From IMG/VR virus record IMGVR_UViG_3300032083_000243, positions 1 through 26,474 of that record: a stretch of DNA of 26,474 nucleotides; one strand, 5' to 3'. The translations under genes were made by a program, and so were the position numbers. The first letter of the stretch is position 1. Every line of letters starts with the position of its first letter. Under the pieces are notes generated by a model. It worked only from the letters and a program-made list of their open reading frames with translations. It did not search any database and was not told the origin of the DNA. Shown here piece by piece: positions 12,949 through 21,725 of this stretch. This stretch comes from a virus.

Positions 12949-13335
12949 ATGAGTACTAGATCCAGAGCTATAAAAGCAGGGTATCGTTCTGGTTTTGAGG
13001 ATGACACAGCTAAGTACTTAAAGAAAAAAGGTATCAAGTTTACCTACGAGAAAGAACGTATAGAGTGGTTAGATGTTAGGACTCGACACTACACACCTGA
13101 TTTTATCTTAGAGAATGGTATTGTAATAGAAACCAAAGGACGTTTTGTATCTAACGACAGACGTAAGCACGTAGAGATAAAGAAACAATACCCTGAGTTA
13201 GACTTGAGGTTTGTGTTTCAGAATAGCAGAGCCAAGTTATATAAGGGTGCTAAGTCTTCCTACGGTGACTGGTGTAAACGTCATGGATTTAAATATGCTC
13301 AAAAGGTAATACCTGATGAGTGGCTTGAAGAATAA
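12949..13335 (+). CDS. T7 endonuclease I-like Holliday-junction resolvase
   Basis: A 128-residue protein (T7 gp3 has 149). It cuts branched DNA such as four-way junctions and helps degrade host DNA. All catalytic residues align with T7: E17 (SGFED), D51 (YTPDF), E61 and K63 (ETKGRF), equivalent to T7 E20, D55, E65, K67. The downstream run of DDRKKH-type residues, LDLRFVFQ and KLYKGAKSSYGDWC is also characteristic. It starts seven bases after the nuclease stop. Such enzymes work as domain-swapped dimers. A very clear assignment. Confidence 0.95.
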   Translation: MSTRSRAIKAGYRSGFEDDTAKYLKKKGIKFTYEKERIEWLDVRTRHYTPDFILENGIVIETKGRFVSNDRRKHVEIKKQYPELDLRFVFQNSRAKLYKGAKSSYGDWCKRHGFKYAQKVIPDEWLEE

Positions 13336-13337
13336 TC

Positions 13338-13365
13338 TTGACGTGTTTAATTTAATTCTTATAAC
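13338..13365 (+). promoter_or_regulatory. Candidate sigma70-like promoter
   Basis: TTGACG (13338-13343), spacer of 16, TATAAC (13360-13365), just after the endonuclease I stop. The predicted start point falls near 13372, on top of the GGAGG site of the next small gene, so transcripts from here would serve mainly MazG and the ribonucleotide reductase. Boxes match consensus at five of six positions each. Confidence 0.35.
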
Positions 13366-13377
13366 TTGGAGGTTCCT

Positions 13378-13539
13378 GTGTTGTTTGAAATAACAATGCT
13401 ACTTGACTTAGATTCTGACGCTAACTTTATAGCTGCAGATAAGGATGGTGCAAAGATAGGACTTGAACAAGCCGTATCTTACGCAGTGTACGATATTGAC
13501 GATGTTGAAATAATAGAGATAGATGTAAAGGAAAAATGA
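13378..13539 (+). CDS. Small acidic hypothetical protein with GTG or TTG start (53 residues)
   Basis: GTG 13378 (or TTG 13381) follows a perfect GGAGG (13368-13372); the frame ends TGA 13537-13539, overlapping the MazG ATG. The product begins LFEITMLLDLDSDANFIAAD (after the initiator), is strand-helix-strand, and ends acidic (DIDDVEIIEIDVKEK). The strong ribosome binding site and exact coupling to MazG support it. No family recognised. Confidence 0.65.
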   Translation: MLFEITMLLDLDSDANFIAADKDGAKIGLEQAVSYAVYDIDDVEIIEIDVKEK

Positions 13540-13925
13540 TGATTACAGGTAAAGACTTAGAAGACATGGGATACTTTGATCAATTTGATTTAAACAAACC
13601 AGAGAACAGCACAGTTCTTGCAGACTACACAGACTGGGTTGAAAAGAAAATTGTAACAACAGGTGATGACAGACTTATAGAGAACACACTTGGTCTTGTA
13701 GGAGAGGCAGGAGAAGTAGCAGAGAAGATAAAGAAAAAGATAAGAGATAGAAACAAAGTTTCCTCTGAGGAAATAGTTAAAGAACTGGGTGATGTTTTAT
13801 TTTATGTAACTGCACTAGCTAATCATTTTGGTGAGAACTTAGCTATTGTAATGGAGAAAAATGTAGCTAAGTTAGATGATAGGGAAAAAAGAGGAACACT
13901 ACAAGGATCGGGAGACAACAGATGA
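13536..13925 (+). CDS. mazG: MazG-like nucleotide pyrophosphohydrolase
   Basis: A 129-residue MazG-domain protein. It has the metal-binding EAGE at 57-60 (GLVGEAGEVAEK) and ExxD at 83-86 (VKELGDVLFY), the standard E-x2-E ... E-x2-D arrangement of all-alpha NTP pyrophosphatases. Such enzymes hydrolyse (d)NTPs to monophosphates. In marine phages they have been proposed to adjust alarmone or dNTP pools; substrate here is unknown. It begins ATGATG with overlap to the upstream stop and overlaps the ribonucleotide reductase by ATGA, so the two should be made together. Confidence 0.92.
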   Translation: MMITGKDLEDMGYFDQFDLNKPENSTVLADYTDWVEKKIVTTGDDRLIENTLGLVGEAGEVAEKIKKKIRDRNKVSSEEIVKELGDVLFYVTALANHFGENLAIVMEKNVAKLDDREKRGTLQGSGDNR

Positions 13926-15820
13926 ACAATTACTTACCAACAGATTACCAAGCATTTATTCACACATCAAGGTACGCTAAATACTTTGATGGCAAAGGCA
14001 GAGAAGCATGGCCTGAAACAGTAGATCGTTACATAGAGAATGTTATAGGCGACAAAGTAGACTCAGATACTAAAGATGAAATAATGTTTGCTATACTTAA
14101 CTTAGAGATCATGCCTAGCATGAGAGCTATGATGACAGCAGGTATAGCTTTAGACAGAGATAACACTGCAGGATATAACTGTAGTTACTTACCCGTAGAC
14201 GATCCTAAGTCCTTCGATGAGGCTATGTTTATTCTCCTCTGTGGTACTGGTGTTGGCTTCAGCGTTGAGAGACAGTTCATTAGCAAGCTTCCCGAAATCC
14301 CTAAACTCTTCGAGAGTGATACTACCATTGTGGTAAAGGACAGCAAGGAGGGATGGGCTAAAGCGTTCAGACAATTACTAGTACTCCTATGGGCAGGTGA
14401 GGTTCCACTATGGGATGTAAGCAGGGTAAGACCTGCAGGTGCAAGGTTAAAGACATTCGGTGGTAGAGCCTCTGGTCCTGCTCCTCTTGTAGATCTATTT
14501 AACTTTACGGTTAAAATGTTTAGAGAAGCAGAAGGACGTAAGCTATCCTCAATAGAGTGTCACGATCTAATGTGTAAGATAGGAGAGATAGTAGTTGTAG
14601 GTGGAGTACGTAGGTCTGCTATGATATCTTTATCTAATCTATCAGATGATCGTATGCGTCATGCTAAGTCTGGTAACTGGTGGGACAACGAACCCCAACG
14701 TGCCTTGGCTAATAACAGTGTAGCATACACAGAGAAACCAGATAGTCTGTCCTTCATGCGTGAGTGGATGGCACTAGTAGAATCAGGGAGTGGTGAACGT
14801 GGTATATTTAATCGTGAGGCGTCTAAGAGACAAGCTGCAAAGAACGGCAGACGTAATTCTGACTTTGACTTCGGAACTAATCCTTGTAGTGAGATTATTC
14901 TTAGACCGTATCAGTTCTGCAATCTTACGGAAGTTGTGGTACGAGCCACAGATACGGTTGATGACCTGGCTAGAAAAGTCAGACTCGCCACAATACTTGG
15001 GACGATCCAAAGCACGTACACAAAATTCCCATACCTCAGAAAAATCTGGACAACAAACACAGAAGAAGAAAGACTCTTAGGTGTAAGCTTAACTGGTATT
15101 ATGGATAACCCTGTAATGACTACAAAGAATAAAGGACTGGATAAAACCCTTGAGAACTTACGTAACGTTGCTGTTGTTACTAATGCTGAGTGGGCTGATC
15201 GTCTTGGTATTCCACAGTCGGCAGCTATTACTTGTGTCAAGCCATCAGGTACAGTCTCACAGTTGGTTGACTCTGCATCTGGAATCCATGCACGTCATTC
15301 ACCTTATTACGTTAGAACCGTTAGAGGAGATAACAAAGATCCTCTTACCACCTTCATGAAAGATCAGGGTATTCCTAGTGAGCCTGACGTATTCAAACCA
15401 GATCAAACAACAGTGTTCTCTTTTCCTGTTAAAGCTCCTAACAAGGCTGTAGTTACATCTGACTTGTCTGCTGTTGACCAACTTAAAATGTGGTTGATGT
15501 ATCAGAGGCACTGGTCAGAGCACAAACCTAGTGTGACAATCAACGTCAAGAAAGATGAATGGTTTGAGGTTGGAACATTTGTGTATGAACACTTTGATGA
15601 AATGAGTGGTGTATCTTTTCTACCCTACAACGAACACACTTATCAACAAGCTCCGTATCAGGAGATAGACAAAGAAGAATACAAAAATATTTTAGTTACT
15701 ATGCCAAAAACTATTGACTGGTCTAGACTCAGCGAGTATGAAAAAGAAGACACTACTACATCAAGTCAAACAATGGCTTGCACTGGTGATGTCTGTGAGG
15801 TGGTAGACATAGGAGCTTAA
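13922..15820 (+). CDS. Adenosylcobalamin-dependent (class II) ribonucleotide reductase
   Basis: A 632-residue monomeric class II reductase, like Lactobacillus leichmannii RTPR but shorter (about 739 there). It makes deoxynucleotides using coenzyme B12 and needs neither oxygen nor a separate small subunit. Key residues: C87 (GYNCSYL) and C334 (FCNLTE) as the redox pair; N321, C323 and E325 in NPCSEI as the active site, with C323 the likely thiyl-radical cysteine; and a C-terminal C620/C625 pair (ACTGDVC) that would be re-reduced by thioredoxin. It depends on host B12 supply, as in many marine phages. Start overlaps the MazG stop (ATGA). No intein or intron is seen. Confidence 0.95.
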   Translation: MNNYLPTDYQAFIHTSRYAKYFDGKGREAWPETVDRYIENVIGDKVDSDTKDEIMFAILNLEIMPSMRAMMTAGIALDRDNTAGYNCSYLPVDDPKSFDEAMFILLCGTGVGFSVERQFISKLPEIPKLFESDTTIVVKDSKEGWAKAFRQLLVLLWAGEVPLWDVSRVRPAGARLKTFGGRASGPAPLVDLFNFTVKMFREAEGRKLSSIECHDLMCKIGEIVVVGGVRRSAMISLSNLSDDRMRHAKSGNWWDNEPQRALANNSVAYTEKPDSLSFMREWMALVESGSGERGIFNREASKRQAAKNGRRNSDFDFGTNPCSEIILRPYQFCNLTEVVVRATDTVDDLARKVRLATILGTIQSTYTKFPYLRKIWTTNTEEERLLGVSLTGIMDNPVMTTKNKGLDKTLENLRNVAVVTNAEWADRLGIPQSAAITCVKPSGTVSQLVDSASGIHARHSPYYVRTVRGDNKDPLTTFMKDQGIPSEPDVFKPDQTTVFSFPVKAPNKAVVTSDLSAVDQLKMWLMYQRHWSEHKPSVTINVKKDEWFEVGTFVYEHFDEMSGVSFLPYNEHTYQQAPYQEIDKEEYKNILVTMPKTIDWSRLSEYEKEDTTTSSQTMACTGDVCEVVDIGA

Positions 15821-15823
15821 AGT

Positions 15824-16309
15824 ATGCCAAAGAAAAACGCTTCCTCTATTAGAGAGGGTACAGCAGCAGAAAAAGAGTTTATAAAATTACGTGGAGATAA
15901 CTTTGTTAGATCTGCTACAAGAGAAGAAGATATCTTTGAACACTGGGACGTTTTAGATAAAGACTTTGGTAAGGTTGACGTAAAAGCAGCCAAACGATTT
16001 GAAAGGAAAGGACCAGTAGACTACACAATCTGGTGGGAACTACGTACAGTTAAACGTCCTCCTGATTGGAAGCCTACAAAGGGATGGGGAGTACCTAACG
16101 GTATAGATAGGTTTGTTGCAGTAAGAGCAAAGGACTTCTTCTATCTGTTAGATCCATCTAATATTATACACGATCTTAGGAAGAGATGTACTGAATACTT
16201 CAAGGGTGAGTTTGGGTTACTGACCAGACCAGGTAGAGGTGATTTAATTACTATACTTCCTTTAGACTACGTGGTAGAACACAGTACACACTCTGTTGCT
16301 ATAAGCTAG
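15824..16309 (+). CDS. Putative PD-(D/E)XK-type endonuclease
   Basis: A 161-residue protein three bases downstream of the reductase. An early helix (GTAAEKEFIKLRG) with E16/E18, then HWDVL (D42) and KVDVKAAKRF (D52-x-K54), fit the E...D...DxK core of PD-(D/E)XK nucleases. Many phages carry such a protein near nucleotide genes. The later part (WWELRTVKRPPDW, GIDRFVAVRAKDFFYLLDPS) is strand rich, as that fold would require. The nuclease call rests on motif spacing only; a non-catalytic relative is possible. Confidence 0.65.
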   Translation: MPKKNASSIREGTAAEKEFIKLRGDNFVRSATREEDIFEHWDVLDKDFGKVDVKAAKRFERKGPVDYTIWWELRTVKRPPDWKPTKGWGVPNGIDRFVAVRAKDFFYLLDPSNIIHDLRKRCTEYFKGEFGLLTRPGRGDLITILPLDYVVEHSTHSVAIS

Positions 16310-16317
16310 GATAGAAT

Positions 16318-16665
16318 ATGAAATGCAAAGACTGCGGTTTTCTTCTTGATGATGATGGTCACTGTGGAGAGTGCAACAGGTATAGTGTTTCAGATATAAT
16401 AGACTTAGCAGGAAGGAAAGAAATGAGTTCTAAATTTAATCCAGTCGATAAACCTTTCCACTACAATCATGCAGACGGTGGGATAGAATGTATTGACTAC
16501 ATCAAACAAGTCCTTGGTCTTGATGGCTTTATAGATTACTGTCATGGTAACATGATAAAGTATCAACACCGTTACAGATATAAAACTAATCCTGTAGAAG
16601 ATATGGAAAAAGCACAGTGGTATCTTGCCAGGATGTTAGAGTCTCTAAAAGAAAAACATAAATGA
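16318..16665 (+). CDS. Zinc ribbon plus DUF3310 protein (T7 gp1.7-related nucleotide kinase family)
   Basis: A 115-residue protein. Residues 1-20 carry two CxxC knuckles (C3, C6, C16, C19). Residues 42-110 form a DUF3310 domain: KPFHYNH, GGIECIDYIKQVLG, HGNMIKYQHRYRYK and DMEKAQWYLARML. T7 gp1.7, a dTMP/dGMP kinase, has this domain, so a role in nucleotide supply is likely, matching the neighbouring reductase and MazG. An in-frame ATG at 16423 (Met36) is preceded by AGGAAGGAAAG, a better binding site than the one at the first ATG (TAGGAT). An 80-residue form without the zinc ribbon may therefore also be made. Stop overlaps the next start (ATGA). Confidence 0.85.
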   Translation: MKCKDCGFLLDDDGHCGECNRYSVSDIIDLAGRKEMSSKFNPVDKPFHYNHADGGIECIDYIKQVLGLDGFIDYCHGNMIKYQHRYRYKTNPVEDMEKAQWYLARMLESLKEKHK

Positions 16666-16889
16666 CTAGTAAAGATAATAAAAAAACCCTTGAGCAGGAA
16701 GCCCAAGAGTTTGTATCAAACAAAAATACTACTCAGATAAAGGTAGAGACTAACGATTTCTTTGCAGGTCATGCCTTGTCAGGACTCCTTGCTTCTGGTA
16801 AGTATTACACTAAGTCTGATCAGATAATTGAAGAAGCTTTCTCCTACTCAAATAAGATGATCGACTACAAAAATAATAAAAAGAAATAA
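16662..16889 (+). CDS. Small hypothetical protein, last gene of the plus-strand block (75 residues)
   Basis: ATG 16662 overlaps the upstream TGA. The protein has a charged N-terminus (MTSKDNKKTLEQEAQEFVSN), a central FFAGHALSGLLASGKYYTKS and a lysine tail. The 'AG-AL-GLLASG' helix followed by an acidic helix is a pattern I recall from other short phage proteins of unknown role. It ends nine bases before the convergent terminator. Confidence 0.7.
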   Translation: MTSKDNKKTLEQEAQEFVSNKNTTQIKVETNDFFAGHALSGLLASGKYYTKSDQIIEEAFSYSNKMIDYKNNKKK

Positions 16890-16897
16890 CAAACTAA

Positions 16898-16930
16898 AAA
16901 CCCCCAGGAATTAACTGGGGGTTTCTTTTT
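16898..16930. terminator. Bidirectional terminator between convergent blocks
   Basis: Perfect 10-bp stem AAACCCCCAG (16898-16907) / CTGGGGGTTT (16915-16924) with a 7-base loop. Plus-strand transcripts end in CTTTTT (16925-16930); read on the minus strand the stem is followed by TTAGTTTG, so it also has a U-rich side. The plus-side T tract overlaps the stop codon of the 1116-residue minus-strand gene. It insulates the replication block from the virion block. Confidence 0.9.
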
Positions 16931-19900
16931 AGTCGTATGGTTCGTTCTCTCGTATGTTTGGAACTATGGCTAGAAGTTTCATTCTTCTTGTTAATTCATC
17001 CGATATAGTCTCAGACTCAGCCAAGTACTCATCTGCTGTATTGAACCCAAGGGTTTGTGCAGCAGTGTTTAAGTTTTGCTTACCGCCTTTATCTTTAGAA
17101 TAAATTATATAATTATTTCTAATGTACCCTCTAGCTTTTATCTTACTCTCATTTTCTGATAAGAAAGAATCAAACAAAGCTTCGACTTGTTCTTTTTCTT
17201 TTCTTATTTTCTTTCTAATCCAACCCTCAAGAAGATTGGCTTTGTCTAGGTTTGAAATACTATCACTGGCTACAATCTCATCGTAAGTCATTTCCCCATA
17301 CTTCTTTGAAGCAGGAGCTTTAGACTTCCAGTTTTCAAAGTCTTTGTACATTGACTTAGCTAGTCTTTCTCTTAAAACAAGATCAACGTTAGCACTCTTT
17401 GTTGCAGTGCTTCCATATATCTGCCAGTTCTTTAAATTGTATCTAGACATTTCTTTTTGTAGTGTTGTCAACGGTGGCTCTGCTGTCCTACCAGTAATCT
17501 GTTTTAGAGCAGGGTTTACTTTACCTCTAGCTACAGGGTTGTCAAAGTCATAGTAAGCAATGTCTGTCTCATCATTAAAAGATTGTAGGTACTGTCTAGA
17601 TCTCACATCAGGCAACATCCTCAGTGCTCTGTTGGTCATCTCAGCACCACTGTAGTCTAGCTTTACATCATCTGTGATTGCTAGTTCTCTGGTGTAAGGA
17701 TTACCTGCTTGATCATAGTCTGCTTGTCCTATCAAGTCTCTTGCTATCGCACCTGGCATTGTAAAGGTAGATAAGAAATCTCCAAACTTTTTCTCTAAGT
17801 CTGGTGTTATTTTTTGTTTTGCTACGGCATCTAATATTGCAACAGGAATACCAAGGTCAAAAGAAAATTCTGGTATACCACCAAGAACATCTTGTAAGTC
17901 TCTCTTTAGCTGATCTGTGTTATCAAAAGAAGTAGGAAGACCATTCTCTTTTCTCCACGCTTGATCACCTAAATACATATGAAACATAGCAGCACCTAGT
18001 AAAGGTTTGAGATCCTCTTGTGCCCCTAGCTCATTCTTTATAGATCCGTAATCAACTTCGCCATCTCTATCTTTAGCTATCTGATACCCTGCAAACAACA
18101 TCATAGCTCCAGTGGTTTGACGTGCATATCTAGTGGCATCATCTCTAGCACCTTCAGTTAGACCTGATCTATGTAACATCTCTCCAAGGATAGGGGCGTA
18201 GTCAGATACCATCTGTAGGTGATTGCCTAAATATCTTGGGAAGGGAACACCTGCTGCTGCTGAAACCAGGAATGGTACTTTTCTATTTAAGTTTACTAAC
18301 CCTCTTGTTGTGCTTGCTAGTACGGAGTCAGCACCTCTAAAGTCTCTCTGCATGGTAAGTCTGTTTGCGTCATCGACAGCAAGGTTTAGATCTATTCCTT
18401 CTGGTAGGTCTTCTAACTTTGTGTTTGTCCTTAACCAGTCAGACATGGACATACCTTTATCTCTGAACTGTCTCTCTAGGTTTCCGTAGAATATACCCTC
18501 TTTAAAAACAGAGTCAGAGAGAGTGTTAGCCATGTTTACAAACCTACCTACTCTGGCTAAAACTCCACTGCTTTCCATACCAACCTCAAGTCTCATAGCT
18601 TGATTGTATAAACGCATGGATTGCTCTGGCATTTCCTCTAACATAATCTGACGTAGTAATTTAGCTTCTGTGTTGTTAAAAGAAAGACCTCTAACAACGG
18701 ATGTCATGTTAGGTATAAAAGTTTTTATTTGAGATGCGTCACCAGTAAGACCTTTGTAGATAGCCTTGTTAACTTGGTCTATCATATCTGTTCCAATAAG
18801 GATACCTACGTTGGTTAAGTTACGCATTGTAGTAGCAGGTTGAGAAGTCATAAAAGATATTCTCATGGTATCTAAGTCTTGTAAAAATCTAACACCAACA
18901 TTTCTAGAGTTTCTAACTGCTGCTGCAGATATTTCCTGTGCGTCTTGACTGCTGATAGATGAAGCACCCTTAGAAAATAAAACATCTATGTCAGGTGCTT
19001 CGTCTAAGTTTATCTTAGCACCACGTTTTATAGCACTCTGAAACCCTAGTGTTTGACCTGCTCTTGATACCTCAGATAAGTAGATCATAGAGAACTCATC
19101 TTTGGAAAGACCATACTTATCTTTTACATCCTTGAGTATTGTAAATACTTCTTGACCCTCTCCATCTCTCAGCTTGTTAGATATAGCCTCAGTAATTCTT
19201 ATATCACCACTCTTAGTATCTAACTTTAAATCTCTCATGAGATCTACACTAGCAGCAGCAATACCTCTCATTGTTTGTACTGAAAGACCAGAGCTAAACT
19301 CTGGGTTTGCTTTTGGATCTGACATTGCGTTAAGGATAGCTCTACCCTTGGCTACACGTTCAGGATCTAACCTACCTTTTATCTTAGCACCTCTTACTCC
19401 TGCACGAGCAGACAGTATATCCTCTACATCAGCTACGATATTCATAGCCTGTTTCTTCTCAGCGTCTGAAGCAGCCTTTATAGTTCCAAGAGATTTTTTA
19501 GCAGCCTCTTCTGCTTGCTTCTTAAATGTAGTGTTTCTTTCCAACATTACATCTTCTACTTTTTTAGCTCTACCTCTACCTATTCTCCCAGAGATGTATC
19601 CTGTAGCTGCACCAAAAGTTCCTTCAGTCACAGCACCCACAGTAGAGTCAAAGATTAAATCTTTTGTTGTGTACTCTGGACCTACCCCAAGCTCTTCCCT
19701 AGTTTCACCCTGCTGTTTACCCTGGAATCCAGAGACAGCAGCACCAGTTACTGCACCTGTACCTGCGTCTTTTACAGACTGTCTTGCAATAGAAGACTTA
19801 AGTACATTCTTCTTTAGAGTTTCTTTTAGACCTGCTCTGACAGCTAACTGAACACCTTTAGATGCTATTTTAGCCCCTACTTTTCCAAGACCAAAACTAG

Positions 19901-20279
19901 CAAACCCCAAGTAAGTAGACGGTGCTGTAATTGCTCCTTCTGCAAAGTCTCCAAGACCATCCAAGAAACCTGTACCTGCTTCTTTAGAATTATCCCACGC
20001 CTGAGTCAACCTACCAAAAGCTTGCTTACCTTTGTAGCTAAAGTCTTTGTTGCGAACATAATTTAAATCTTTTGTGGCAGTAACTTCGTTGACTGATTGT
20101 GCTCTCATGTGTTCTATAAAATCTTTAGTTAGATTTTCAAAACCCATTTCTCTCATTTCATCTTTGGTATACTTGTACCTACCACCACTAAAGAAACTAA
20201 CTAAGTCTCTTTTAAAATCATTGTCTTCAACAAGATTAATAAAACTAGAGTCAGGTGCTTTTTGTACGTAAGTGCTCAT
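16929..20279 (-). CDS. Giant internal virion (ejection) protein candidate (1116 residues)
   Basis: A 1116-residue protein, last in the minus-strand operon. After a charged N-terminal 100 residues come glycine/alanine-rich hydrophobic stretches (about 101-146, 172-185 and 211-237; for example ITAPSTYLGFASFGLGKVGA) that could insert in membranes, then a long mainly helical body with an uncharged segment near two thirds of its length (SAAAGVPFPRYLG). Size and position resemble T7 gp16, the largest ejected core protein, but I see no transglycosylase motif here; a lysozyme domain lies instead in the gene at 21747. Role as a DNA-ejection channel component is inference. The start overlaps the upstream stop by one base. 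Confidence 0.8.
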   Translation of the reverse strand: MSTYVQKAPDSSFINLVEDNDFKRDLVSFFSGGRYKYTKDEMREMGFENLTKDFIEHMRAQSVNEVTATKDLNYVRNKDFSYKGKQAFGRLTQAWDNSKEAGTGFLDGLGDFAEGAITAPSTYLGFASFGLGKVGAKIASKGVQLAVRAGLKETLKKNVLKSSIARQSVKDAGTGAVTGAAVSGFQGKQQGETREELGVGPEYTTKDLIFDSTVGAVTEGTFGAATGYISGRIGRGRAKKVEDVMLERNTTFKKQAEEAAKKSLGTIKAASDAEKKQAMNIVADVEDILSARAGVRGAKIKGRLDPERVAKGRAILNAMSDPKANPEFSSGLSVQTMRGIAAASVDLMRDLKLDTKSGDIRITEAISNKLRDGEGQEVFTILKDVKDKYGLSKDEFSMIYLSEVSRAGQTLGFQSAIKRGAKINLDEAPDIDVLFSKGASSISSQDAQEISAAAVRNSRNVGVRFLQDLDTMRISFMTSQPATTMRNLTNVGILIGTDMIDQVNKAIYKGLTGDASQIKTFIPNMTSVVRGLSFNNTEAKLLRQIMLEEMPEQSMRLYNQAMRLEVGMESSGVLARVGRFVNMANTLSDSVFKEGIFYGNLERQFRDKGMSMSDWLRTNTKLEDLPEGIDLNLAVDDANRLTMQRDFRGADSVLASTTRGLVNLNRKVPFLVSAAAGVPFPRYLGNHLQMVSDYAPILGEMLHRSGLTEGARDDATRYARQTTGAMMLFAGYQIAKDRDGEVDYGSIKNELGAQEDLKPLLGAAMFHMYLGDQAWRKENGLPTSFDNTDQLKRDLQDVLGGIPEFSFDLGIPVAILDAVAKQKITPDLEKKFGDFLSTFTMPGAIARDLIGQADYDQAGNPYTRELAITDDVKLDYSGAEMTNRALRMLPDVRSRQYLQSFNDETDIAYYDFDNPVARGKVNPALKQITGRTAEPPLTTLQKEMSRYNLKNWQIYGSTATKSANVDLVLRERLAKSMYKDFENWKSKAPASKKYGEMTYDEIVASDSISNLDKANLLEGWIRKKIRKEKEQVEALFDSFLSENESKIKARGYIRNNYIIYSKDKGGKQNLNTAAQTLGFNTADEYLAESETISDELTRRMKLLAIVPNIRENEPYD

Positions 20280-21208
20280 TATGGATTATACTCTTGGTTA
20301 ATAATTGTCTCTTCAACAGTATCAGGATCTTCAGGCATTGGTCCTTGGAAAGCAGGAGGAATTTCAAATGTTTTATAGCTCTCTGCAATATCTCTCAAGT
20401 CTATGCTTCGATCTTCAGTCAGAGCGTCTACTCTTTCAAAAATATCTTTAATAACTTCAGCCCCACTTCTTGACTTTAATGAATCAGACATTTCATTAAC
20501 GTAAAAATTTACTGCGTTGTTTAAAATTTCACCTGAAGCATCTGGGTTTGTATATTGTAATTGACCAGTGTTAGGATTTGTCGTTGTTTCAAGTTGTGTT
20601 TTTAAATTAGCATCTATCAATTCTCTAGCTGCTTTTATATCTGCAGGATCATAGTCTACCAAACCTCTTTTGTTAATGTCAAAAGGACTTATGTTTGGAG
20701 CAACACGAGTGGTAGGTGACGTGTTCATAAACGCAGAGATAGCTTCATCATAATCACTTAGTGATGTAGCATGTATAGCCTCTACTAGTTTGTCAGAACT
20801 TGGATCTTCTGCAGCCCCTAAATCAAAAGCGTACTTCATAGCAGCACCTACTTTTTCAGGAGGTACACTTGTGACAATAGCCTCACTAAATCTTTTTAGT
20901 CCTGCTTTGTTTATTTTCTTATCAGGATCTTCAGACTGCTCTATCTTTTTTAAATAACCTATGGTGCTCGACAGTTGACCAGTAGAGTACAAAACTGCAG
21001 CAGCCTCTTCATCAATATTAAATTTATCTGCTTCAGCTAATAGCTTTGCTCTTTCTGCTCTAGCTTTCTTTAAGTTAGCTCTCTCTTCAAAACCTGCTTT
21101 TAACATGTAATCTTGAAGCATACCCTGCTTTGCTTTCAGATACTCTCTGTTTTCTTTCATGGTATCTGCTATATTACCTAACGCAGCCCCTAAAACTATA
21201 CTAACCAT
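20279..21208 (-). CDS. Virion-block protein with N-terminal coiled coil (309 residues)
   Basis: ATG at 21208 (reading leftward) follows GAGGTAGC, inside the upstream gene's end. The protein begins with a small hydrophobic segment (MVSIVLGAALGNIADTMKEN), then a long charged helix rich in Ala, Lys and Glu (about 20-75, KKARAERAKLLAEADK), followed by acidic helical sequence and a proline-rich C-terminus (IPPAFQGPMPEDP). This suits an internal or neck virion protein of T7 gp14/gp15 type. No family is recognised. It sits between the 170- and 1116-residue genes with almost no spacing. Confidence 0.75.
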   Translation of the reverse strand: MVSIVLGAALGNIADTMKENREYLKAKQGMLQDYMLKAGFEERANLKKARAERAKLLAEADKFNIDEEAAAVLYSTGQLSSTIGYLKKIEQSEDPDKKINKAGLKRFSEAIVTSVPPEKVGAAMKYAFDLGAAEDPSSDKLVEAIHATSLSDYDEAISAFMNTSPTTRVAPNISPFDINKRGLVDYDPADIKAARELIDANLKTQLETTTNPNTGQLQYTNPDASGEILNNAVNFYVNEMSDSLKSRSGAEVIKDIFERVDALTEDRSIDLRDIAESYKTFEIPPAFQGPMPEDPDTVEETIINQEYNP

Positions 21209-21212
21209 TTTG

Positions 21213-21725
21213 CTACCTCGCCATTAAACCTTTAGGTTCTTCTTTTATTTCTTCTTCAACTGGTTCTTCTTTCATAGACTCAGCAGCTTCTTTAACTATT
21301 TCAAATCCTTTGTCTCTCTCACCTTTAGGTGTTGATGCAACAGCGTTATCAAAGATAGAAACACGTTCAGCCATAGTCATTTTATCAGGCTTAAATGTTT
21401 CTTTGTAATTTACCCCTGCCATGTCAGCAGCCTTCATCATAAAGTCTCTGACAATAGGTTCAACAATAAGACTTACATCTATACTGTGAATACCTGAACC
21501 CACTGCCGCTGTCATCATAGACTCAGCTAGTGTCTTAGCAGGTATTCCAAATTCAAGAAGATCTAGTACGTTATCTATAACATCCTCATCTGCTATCCTA
21601 TCAATATGAAACTTAATAGCGTCATTAGGGTCTGTCATTTCAGGTGGTCTTTCCCAGGGATAGTTCTTAGGATAGTCCGTAAGAGATTGTCCTGGCACTG
21701 CTGCCATAAGTGCTGCTTCTGTCAT
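21213..21725 (-). CDS. Conserved-type structural-block protein (170 residues)
   Basis: ATG at 21725 with GAGGAAAG upstream. The N-terminus MTEAALMAAVPGQSLTDYPK followed by YPWERPPEMTDPNDAI resembles a protein seen in several marine myo- and podoviruses next to virion genes, of unknown role. The middle is helical (IDNVLDLLEFGIPAKTLAES, then HSIDVSLIVEPIV), and the C-terminal 20 residues are a strongly acidic Glu/Pro tail (EEPVEEEIKEEPKG). It could be a chaperone or minor virion component; the resemblance is from memory. Confidence 0.75.
   Translation of the reverse strand: MTEAALMAAVPGQSLTDYPKNYPWERPPEMTDPNDAIKFHIDRIADEDVIDNVLDLLEFGIPAKTLAESMMTAAVGSGIHSIDVSLIVEPIVRDFMMKAADMAGVNYKETFKPDKMTMAERVSIFDNAVASTPKGERDKGFEIVKEAAESMKEEPVEEEIKEEPKGLMAR

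Noticed and set aside
19174-19851. A 225-residue plus-strand frame opposite the 1116-residue gene, plus other long antisense frames at 9198-9458, 10070-10432 and 14911-15240.
   Set aside because: They mirror strongly coding minus or plus genes, are rich in Ser, Leu and Cys as antisense shadows are, and have no suitable ribosome binding sites or family motifs.
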